Assembly: GCA_035945115.1 (NCBI GenBank)
Contig: DASZAN010000039.1
Location: 9,114-73,113, forward strand
Direction of reading: 5' to 3'
Source of the DNA: DAHUYF01 sp035945115
GTDB taxonomy: Bacteria; Pseudomonadota; Alphaproteobacteria; ATCC43930; CGMCC-115725
DNA: 64,000 nt
Position 1 is the first letter of the stretch. Each line of letters begins with the position of its first letter. A model generated the notes under the pieces. The model worked only from the letters and a program-made list of their open reading frames with translations, ran no database searches and was not told where the DNA came from. The translations under genes were made by a program, and so were the position numbers. Shown piece after piece: positions 58,236-64,000 of this stretch.

Positions 58236-58598
58236 ATGGCCGAACACGAAAAAGAAGAGCGCCGCGATGCAAGCGCGGCGCTCCCGATCTCGACCAAACC
58301 TCTCAGCGGTTCGAAAGATAGCGCGAATCCCGGCGGCGGGCCAGCCGAAGTCGTAAGCCTCAGCGAGGCGCGCTCGCGAAGGGGATGGCGCTGGTGGGAA
58401 CCTCAGTCGAGGCCGGAGCCGCCGCCGAAGCAGCGACCCGCGGCGAAGGAGCCGCGCGCGCCGCGCGCCAACGTCATCGTCAGCTACGACGACGTCGACG
58501 ACCTCATGCAAAAGCTCTACGTCCGGGAGGCGCGCCGCGAGGAGGAGGCGGCGAACAAGCGCGCGCGCCGCCTCGCTCGGAGAAGACGGCGGCGATGA
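58236..58598 (+). CDS. Hypothetical basic phage protein
   Basis: A 120-aa protein (ATG 58236, GAGGG 6 nt upstream). The first half is disordered (Pro, Ser, Glu); SRRGWRWWEPQSRPEPP and VIVSYDDVDDLMQKLYVREA precede an Arg-rich tail (KRARRLARRRRRR). It overlaps the replication-protein start by 4 bp, suggesting an accessory role in replication. No family recognised. Confidence 0.6.
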   Translation: MAEHEKEERRDASAALPISTKPLSGSKDSANPGGGPAEVVSLSEARSRRGWRWWEPQSRPEPPPKQRPAAKEPRAPRANVIVSYDDVDDLMQKLYVREARREEEAANKRARRLARRRRRR

Positions 58599-61342
58599 GC
58601 GACGCCGAAGCCTATGCGCCCGCGTGGCGCAGACCGCGATTGGTCGAGATGAAGATCGGCGACGCCGATGACTTTGCGCTCAGGTATCGAGCGCGCGGCT
58701 GGGCGGTCCTGCCGCTCGAACCGAAAGGGAAGGACCCGCTGCGGCAAATCAGCAGGGGCTGGCAGAACTTCGTCGCCGACGACAGCACCACGTTCCCCGG
58801 CAATGTCGGCGTCTTGCTCGGCGCGCGTTCCGACGGTCTCGTCGACGTCGACCTCGACTGCCCCGAGACCGTGGCGCTCGCGGCCGAGTTGCTGCCGCCG
58901 ACCGACGCCGTCTTCGGGCGCGCCGGAAAGCGGCGGAGCCATTGGCTTTACCGGTGCGAGCCGCCGCCCGAGACGAAGCAATTCCAGTTCGACAAGGCGA
59001 TGCTCTGCGAGCTGCGCTCGTCGGGCGGGCAGACAATGTTTCCGCCGAGCATTCATCCGTCGGGCGAGCGGGTCGAATGGGCGGGCGATGGCGAGCCGGC
59101 CGAGGTCGCCTCGGATCACCTCCTGCGCTGCGTCGCCGATATCGCCGCCCTCTGCTTGCTGATCCGCAACTGGCCCGAGACGCATGGTCGCTACAACGCC
59201 GAGGGCGCGCTGATCGGCGCGCTCCTCCGCGCCGGCCGGGGCGAGGACGAGGTCGAGCGCATCGTCGACCTGATGCAGCGGCACGCCGGCAAATCGCGGA
59301 AACACCCGCCGGGGAAGAGCGTGCCGCGCCTCGCCGGCAAGCTCGCCGAAGGAAAACCGGTCCCGGGCCTCAACAGGCTCAAGGAGCTGTTAGGTGCCGA
59401 CGTCGCGGGCAGGGTCGCCGAATGGATGTCGCTCGGGCGGCGGGGCGCTCAACCATACGAAGAGCGCGACGGTGCCATCTGCTGGATGCAGCGCAAGGAC
59501 GACAAGGTCACGCCGGTGAGGCTGTGCAATTTCACCGCCGCCATCGCCGAGGTGGTCAAGCGCGACGACGGCTCCGATCTCGTCGAGCGCCGCTTCGTCG
59601 TCAGAGGCAGCCGCGGGAGCGTCGAGGTTCCGGCGGAAGAATTCGACGCCATGTCCTGGGTGACGAGCGCATGGGGACCGTGGGCGAGCATCGTTCCCGG
59701 GCCGATGATCAGGCCGCACCTCGCCGAGGCGATCAAGAGCTTCAGCGACGAGGCGGAAGAGCGAACGATCTACGCGCACCTCGGCTGGCGGAACATCGAC
59801 GGGCGCTGGCTCTATCTGCATGCCGGCGGCGCGATCGGGGCCGACGGGCCGGCCGAGGGATACGAGGTCGATCCCGGCGGGAAGCTCGCGCATTACAAGC
59901 TGCCGCCGGTCCGCGACCTCGCGGCAGCGATCCGCGCATCCCTCTCTATGCGCCGCCTCGGTGCCGCAGGCTTCGTCGCGCTCGCCGCCGTCTACCGCGC
60001 TCCCCTCGTCGAATTCTGCGAGGTGACGACCTCGGTCTACATCGAAGGAAAGACGGGCGCGTTCAAGTCGGCGATCGAAGGAGTGGCGCTGTCGCATTGG
60101 GGCGCGCAGTGGGACGGCGTTCAATTCCCCGCCAATTGGACGGGCACGGCGAACGCGCTCGAGAAGCTGGCCTTCCTCGCGAAGGACGCGCTCTTCGTCG
60201 TCGACGACTTCAAGCCGCCGGACTCGGCACGCGATTCGGAGAAGCTGCACCAGACCGCGGACCGATTTCTGCGAGCCGCCGCGAACCTCGGCGGGCGGGA
60301 TCGGATGAACGCCGATAGCACCCTGCGCGAAACCTATCACCCGCGCGGCTTGGTCATGTCGAGCGGCGAGGACGTCCCGAAAGGGCAGTCGCTCCGCGCC
60401 CGCATGGTGATCCACCACATGGAGAAAGAAGACATCGACGTCGCGGCGTTGAGCGACCTGCAGAAGGCGGCGGCGCAAGGCCTGCTGGCCGAAGCCATGG
60501 CCGGATACGTGCAATGGATCGCGCGCCGCGGCGCGGACGAGATGCGCGATGCATGCGCGACATACGTCGCCGAACGGCGCGCCGAGTTGGCGGGCGAGCA
60601 TGCGCGCACACCCCACAACATCGCGTCGCTGCTGCTCGGGATCGAACAGCTCGCGCTCTTCGCTCAGGAATCGGGCGCGCTGAGCGAGGCAGACGTCGCG
60701 ATCCTCCGTCGCGAGGCGCGCGCCGCGATCGTCGGCGAGGCGGAAAGGCAGGACAACGAGCAAGCGGCGGAGGACCCGGCGCGGCGCTTCATCTCTCTGA
60801 TCGGGGAGGCTCTCGCCGCCGGTCGCGCGCACGTCGACGACAGGCGCGACGGCGAAGCGCCGAGGGGCATCGAACTGGAATGCGGCTGGCGAAAGCGGAA
60901 GTACCACTCGGCTGACGGAAGGGAAGGGGAGGCATGGCAGCCGCAAGGAGATCGGATCGGCTGGATCGACGGTGACTTCATCTACCTGAACGGCGCGGCG
61001 TCATACGCGGTCGCCGAGCGATTGAGCCGCGACCAGAACAGGTCGATCGGCATCACGCTCGACACGCTCGGCAAGCGCCTGTTGGAGGCGCGCCTGATCG
61101 CGGACACGAAGCAGAAGCCGATCCGTTCGAGAGACGGCGTCAATCGCACGCATCGCCTCGACGCGGCTGCGGTCCTCCACCGGCGCGAGGCACCGACTTA
61201 CTCCGAGAAGGTCCAGGCGCTCCGGCGGGCGATCGTGGCGGTCGAGGGGCACGCCAAGACCGACATGGCGAAGGCGGCGGTCGCCGAGCTGCTGAAGCAA
61301 TGCGACGAGCTTTGGGACGACGCGACCGACAACCCATTCTGA
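58595..61342 (+). CDS. Phage replication protein: Prim-Pol primase plus DUF927 helicase-like domain
   Basis: A 915-aa protein. Residues about 30-205 are a bifunctional primase-polymerase domain: GWAVLPLEPKGKDPL, NVGVLLGARSDGLVDVDLD (catalytic acids) and KRRSHWLYR. Residues about 295-720 match DUF927: FVVRGSRGSVEVPAEEF, GPWASIVPGPMIRPHLAEAI, a P-loop-like YIEGKTGAFKSAIEG near 486 and DALFVVDDFKPPDS. The C-terminal part is a DNA-binding tail. It probably primes and unwinds the element's origin. ATG 58595 overlaps the previous stop. Iteron-like repeats follow immediately. Confidence 0.88.
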   Translation: MSDAEAYAPAWRRPRLVEMKIGDADDFALRYRARGWAVLPLEPKGKDPLRQISRGWQNFVADDSTTFPGNVGVLLGARSDGLVDVDLDCPETVALAAELLPPTDAVFGRAGKRRSHWLYRCEPPPETKQFQFDKAMLCELRSSGGQTMFPPSIHPSGERVEWAGDGEPAEVASDHLLRCVADIAALCLLIRNWPETHGRYNAEGALIGALLRAGRGEDEVERIVDLMQRHAGKSRKHPPGKSVPRLAGKLAEGKPVPGLNRLKELLGADVAGRVAEWMSLGRRGAQPYEERDGAICWMQRKDDKVTPVRLCNFTAAIAEVVKRDDGSDLVERRFVVRGSRGSVEVPAEEFDAMSWVTSAWGPWASIVPGPMIRPHLAEAIKSFSDEAEERTIYAHLGWRNIDGRWLYLHAGGAIGADGPAEGYEVDPGGKLAHYKLPPVRDLAAAIRASLSMRRLGAAGFVALAAVYRAPLVEFCEVTTSVYIEGKTGAFKSAIEGVALSHWGAQWDGVQFPANWTGTANALEKLAFLAKDALFVVDDFKPPDSARDSEKLHQTADRFLRAAANLGGRDRMNADSTLRETYHPRGLVMSSGEDVPKGQSLRARMVIHHMEKEDIDVAALSDLQKAAAQGLLAEAMAGYVQWIARRGADEMRDACATYVAERRAELAGEHARTPHNIASLLLGIEQLALFAQESGALSEADVAILRREARAAIVGEAERQDNEQAAEDPARRFISLIGEALAAGRAHVDDRRDGEAPRGIELECGWRKRKYHSADGREGEAWQPQGDRIGWIDGDFIYLNGAASYAVAERLSRDQNRSIGITLDTLGKRLLEARLIADTKQKPIRSRDGVNRTHRLDAAAVLHRREAPTYSEKVQALRRAIVAVEGHAKTDMAKAAVAELLKQCDELWDDATDNPF

Positions 61343-61345
61343 GGC

Positions 61346-61552
61346 GTAACGAGCGTTACGCGGCCCGGCAAGCGGCGAGTTACGAAAGTTACAAGGCGGC
61401 GCAGGAGGTTAGAGGGGGAAGCAGCGTAGTAACGTTTATAACGGAGAGAAAGAGAGATACGCGCGACGCTCGATTACTTGTCCCTTCGGTAATTCCGCTC
61501 CGCTGCCTCCCTCTCTCTCCCCCAAACCGAGTTACAGCGTTACAGACGTTAC
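61346..61552. repeat. Iteron-like array of GTTAC/GTAAC motifs
   Basis: Eight copies lie in 207 bp just after the replication gene: GTAAC at 61346 and 61429; GTTAC at 61355, 61379, 61388, 61531, 61539 and 61548. Neighbours are 8-9 bp apart within three groups. About 0.4 copies are expected by chance in this length. No open frame with family similarity covers the stretch. It could be the element's replication origin or a regulator-binding array. Confidence 0.6.
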
Positions 61553-61997
61553 AAGCGACCGAAAATTCGTGCTTCTTCGCGCTCGAAGCGACCGGCTCCG
61601 CGTCCGCTGATGGGCTCGCCGAGGACCGCTGATCAAAGTCGTGAGAGGATGTCTTATCCTTAGGCGCTCCGGAACCCCTTATATTTCGGGCATTTTCGCT
61701 ATCGTGTCGCATCCGTGTCGCGCGTACTAAAGATTGTCAAACGTTCCGATACCCGCGGAGTAGGAGGTCACGGTACGGTTTCGAAGTAGCAGCGCCTTGG
61801 TCTCGGTCTGCCCCCTGGGTAGCGCCGGCTTCGGCGGGAGATAGGGCAACGATGCCGGCACGTTCCGTCTCTTCGGGTTCCCCCGTCTCCGCTGCCCGGC
61901 ATCGGACGCGCCGCGCTAGGAAGCCCGCCGGCAGGCCCTCTCTCCGCCCCGCCCTCTCGCCGCGCCGGACCGCCGCTCGCCTGCCGGGAGCCCGCCC
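61553..61997. other. Remainder of replication-packaging intergenic region
   Basis: Apart from the paired CGTGTCGC repeat at 61703-61723 no gene or RNA feature can be supported. The AT content is higher near 61640-61740, which may hold the promoter for the terminase genes. Confidence 0.4.
61703..61723 (+). repeat. Second pair of CGTGTCGC repeats 11 bp apart
   Basis: CGTGTCGCAT (61703-61712) and CGTGTCGCGC (61714-61723) repeat the arrangement beside attL (55218 and 55229) with the same 11-bp period. Function unknown; a shared DNA-binding protein is possible. Confidence 0.45.
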
Positions 61998-62372
61998 TTG
62001 ACGAGTTCCGCCGCCGCCGGACCGCTTTCGCCGCGCCATCGCCTCCGCCGCCTCGACGGGCGGACCCGAGAGGCGCAGTTCCTCAAGCGGACCGAGGCCG
62101 AACTCCTCCGCCATCTCGGCGGCGCCGAGAAGGCGACCGTCCCGCAGCGCATCTTGATCCGCCGCGTCGCCGCCGACTTGTTGCGGCTTGAGCTGCTCGA
62201 CGTCAAAGCGGCGAACGGCGAGTTCACCGAACTCGACGGCAGGGTCGCGCATGCGCTCCGCAACAGCGTTCGGCTCGCGCTGCGCGAGATCGGGCTCGAA
62301 GCAGCCGAGCCGCCGCCGAAATCGCTGCGCGAGCACATCGCAGAGCGCGACGCGGAGGCGTCCGCGCGATGA
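61998..62372 (+). CDS. Putative terminase small subunit
   Basis: A 124-aa protein (TTG 61998 with GGGAG 8 nt upstream). It is helical and charged: HLGGAEKATVPQRILIRRVA, LLRLELLDVKAANGEFTELD, HALRNSVRLALREIGLEA. The length, the position directly before terL and the ATGA overlap with it support a TerS role in recognising phage DNA for packaging; sequence similarity alone is weak. Confidence 0.68.
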   Translation: MTSSAAAGPLSPRHRLRRLDGRTREAQFLKRTEAELLRHLGGAEKATVPQRILIRRVAADLLRLELLDVKAANGEFTELDGRVAHALRNSVRLALREIGLEAAEPPPKSLREHIAERDAEASAR

Positions 62373-64000
62373 ACGTCCTCGAAGCGATGGACGACCCCGC
62401 GCTCTTCCGGCCTTGGTTCAAGCGGCGGGAGACATGGCGGGCGTGGCGCGTCCTTCTCGCCGCGCTCTTCGCGCTGCCGATGAGCGAAGAGGACCTCGCG
62501 CTCTTCCGCGAATGCACGGGGCGCGACGCTGCGCCCGACGCCGCGATCGACGAGATGTGGATGGTGATCGGCAGACGCGGCGGCAAGAGTCTGATCCTCG
62601 CGATGCTGGGCGTCTTCCTCGCCGCGTTCATGGACTGGAGCGCGTACCTCGTCCCCGGTGAGACCGCCGTCGTCTCGATCCTCGCCGCGGATCGTCGGCA
62701 AGCCCGCGTCATCTTCCGTTATATCCGCGCGATGTTTACTCACATCGCCGTGCTGAAGGGCGAGGTCGTCCGCGACGACGACGAGTCGATCGAGCTGGCG
62801 AGCGGAATCATCATCGAGATTTCGACCGCGAGCTACCGCACGATACGCGGCACGACTTGCATCGCGGTTTTGGGAGATGAAATCGCGTTCTGGCGGACCG
62901 GCGACAGCGCGAACCCCGATCACGAGATACTCGCCGCGGTCCGCCCGGCGATGGCGACAGTCCCCGGCTCGAAGCTCTTCGCCGGGAGCAGCCCCTACGC
63001 GAAGCGCGGCGAGCTATGGGACAACTACCGCCGCTTCTACGGGCGCGCCGGCCCCGTGCTCGTCTGGCAGGCGCCGACGCAGACGATGAACCCGACCGTG
63101 CCCGAGCGCGTGATCGCCGAAGCGTACGAGCGCGACGACGTCGCCGCCGCCGCCGAGTACGGCGCGCAGTTCCGCTCAGACTTGGAATCATACGTCGCCC
63201 GCGAGGTCGTCGAGGCCGCCGTCGTCGTCGACCGTCACGAGCTGCCGCCGGTTTCCGGGACCACTTACGTTGCGTTCGTCGATCCGTCCGGCGGCAGCGC
63301 CGACAGCATGACGCTCGCGATTGCCCACGCGGACGACAAGGGGCGCGGCATCGTCGATGCTATTCGCGAGCGTCGGCCACCCTTTTCGCCCGACGAGGTC
63401 GTCGCCGAGTTCGCGGCGCTCCTCCGCTCCTACGGAGTCGCGAGCGTCCGCGGCGACCGCTACGCGGGCGAATGGCCGCGCGAGCGCTTCCGCGCCCACG
63501 GCATCGAGTACGAGGTCGCGGAGCAACCGAAGTCCGACATGTACCGCGACCTCCTCCCGCTGCTGAACAGCGGGCAGGTCGAGCTGCTCGATCTCCCGCG
63601 CCTCGTCTCTCAGCTCTGCGCGTTGGAGCGGCGGACGGCGCGCGGCGGCAAGGATTCGATCGACCATCCGCCCGGCGCTCATGACGACGTTTCGAACTGC
63701 GTCGCCGGAGTCCTCGTAGCGGTCTCGGCTTCGGCGGTGTCGTTCACTCCCTGGCGTCGCTCGATGACCGAGGTCGCGCCGATGCCCGCGAACGCCGGCC
63801 TGATCTTCGCCGTCCTCCGGCCTGGAGAGAAAGGCGAATGCGCCCTCGTCTACGCGGCGCGCCGCTCGCTCGATCGCGCGAACGACAAGACGCTCGTCCT
63901 CCTCGACGTCGAGGTCGCGCCCTTCGTCCTGACGTCGATCGTCCCCCGCGTCGTCGAGCGGCTCCGCTCCTTCGCGTCGGCCTGCGGCGTCCGCGACCTC
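62369..64000 (+). CDS. terL: Phage terminase large subunit (3' end outside window)
   Basis: At least 544 residues, open to the window edge. ATPase motifs are Walker A MVIGRRGGKSL (about 64-74) and Walker B IAVLGDEIAFW (about 164-174). The nuclease domain has YVAFVDPSGGSADSMTLAIA (first Asp about 303), VASVRGDRYAG and HPPGAHDDVSNCVAGVL (late Asp). Together these form the packaging motor and DNA-cutting nuclease of a tailed phage. ATG 62369 overlaps the small-subunit stop. Sequence continues beyond the usual end, so a C-terminal extension is possible. Confidence 0.92.
   Translation, partial: MNVLEAMDDPALFRPWFKRRETWRAWRVLLAALFALPMSEEDLALFRECTGRDAAPDAAIDEMWMVIGRRGGKSLILAMLGVFLAAFMDWSAYLVPGETAVVSILAADRRQARVIFRYIRAMFTHIAVLKGEVVRDDDESIELASGIIIEISTASYRTIRGTTCIAVLGDEIAFWRTGDSANPDHEILAAVRPAMATVPGSKLFAGSSPYAKRGELWDNYRRFYGRAGPVLVWQAPTQTMNPTVPERVIAEAYERDDVAAAAEYGAQFRSDLESYVAREVVEAAVVVDRHELPPVSGTTYVAFVDPSGGSADSMTLAIAHADDKGRGIVDAIRERRPPFSPDEVVAEFAALLRSYGVASVRGDRYAGEWPRERFRAHGIEYEVAEQPKSDMYRDLLPLLNSGQVELLDLPRLVSQLCALERRTARGGKDSIDHPPGAHDDVSNCVAGVLVAVSASAVSFTPWRRSMTEVAPMPANAGLIFAVLRPGEKGECALVYAARRSLDRANDKTLVLLDVEVAPFVLTSIVPRVVERLRSFASACGVRDL

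Larger units (their letters stand above)
55135..64000. mobile_element. Prophage-like element integrated at tRNA-Cys (continues beyond the window)
   Basis: Left edge: a 3' tRNA-Cys fragment. Then, on the minus strand, a DUF429-like gene, integrase and RHH gene; on the plus strand, a small HTH protein, an Arg-rich protein, a Prim-Pol/DUF927 replication protein, terS and terL. The divergent layout with operator-like repeats between the two arms is that of a temperate phage. The right end, with the rebuilt tRNA-Cys, must lie beyond 64000. Presence of terL argues for a phage rather than a P4-like satellite or plain integrative element. Confidence 0.85.

Noticed and set aside
58222..58353. 43-codon basic frame after a strong AAGGAGG
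   Set aside because: Spacing of 14 nt is too long for the site, and the overlapping 120-aa frame couples to the replication gene by a 4-bp overlap.
59390..60946. 518-codon open frame on the minus strand
   Set aside because: Antisense to the DUF927 replication gene; composition typical of a reverse frame of GC-rich coding DNA.
1..64000. CRISPR array or rRNA operon
   Set aside because: No regularly spaced direct repeats of CRISPR size and no rRNA-like sequence were seen.

Overview
The window is dense, high-GC bacterial DNA with ATGA gene overlaps throughout. The gene set points to an alphaproteobacterium: a NDUFS4-type complex I subunit next to a tRNA, an aapJQMP amino-acid transporter, a ChvG/ChvI-like two-component pair, a form II coxSLM cluster, entericidin-like lipoproteins and DNA ligase D. 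Many small orphan genes look like those common in Hyphomicrobiales/Rhodospirillales. The genus cannot be assigned from sequence alone.

Layout. 0-5.4 kb: a truncated EamA permease, an SDR, an internally deleted ctaD remnant, a CbpA/CbpM chaperone pair, a CopD-like protein, a GST and a secreted hydrolase. 5.8-16.3 kb (minus strand): a form II molybdenum hydroxylase cluster. It runs coxG, coxS-coxL-coxM, azlC-azlD, coxD (MoxR ATPase), coxE (VWA), two XdhC pieces and a fused molybdopterin-binding/cytidylyltransferase protein. 16.4-27 kb: GT87 membrane protein, two Cys/Met PLP enzymes, DUF192, O-methyltransferase, tRNA-Pro, NDUFS4-like protein, tRNA-Arg, a G1-type (eqolisin) peptidase, a ModA-like binding protein, DoxX, and modBC. 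Molybdate uptake, Mo-cofactor cytidylylation and the Mo enzyme therefore lie within about 20 kb. 27-35.4 kb: aapJQMP, entericidin, GNAT, sseA, alaX, cysK, Nudix. 35.5-45.7 kb: a sensor kinase/regulator pair, 2OG oxygenase, ligD followed by a BRCT-like/HTH/TPR protein, pentapeptide-repeat protein, LOG protein and a second entericidin.

45.9-53 kb is an accessory, partly decayed stretch. It holds several very small orphan genes, a broken CheB-like gene, and a 742-bp IS1-like mobile cassette with perfect 27-bp terminal inverted repeats and a near-perfect 8-bp target duplication. That cassette carries a small passenger gene and only the 3' end of a transposase. The stretch ends at tRNA-Asn.

53.2-55.1 kb: a Rieske-FAD oxidoreductase and a small conserved protein. 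From 55,135 to the window end there is an integrated phage-like element. Its left boundary is a 46-nt 3' fragment of a tRNA-Cys gene (attL). Inward of that come a DUF429-like cargo gene, a tyrosine integrase, a ribbon-helix-helix protein, a divergent small HTH protein with operator-like repeats between them, a Prim-Pol/DUF927 replication protein, an iteron-like GTTAC array, and small and large terminase genes. TerL runs off the window end.

Systems most worth a second look are the transposase-less IS1-like cassette, the tRNA-Cys prophage with its cargo gene and iteron array, the BRCT/HTH/TPR protein beside a Ku-less ligD, and the coxSLM cluster interrupted by azlCD.
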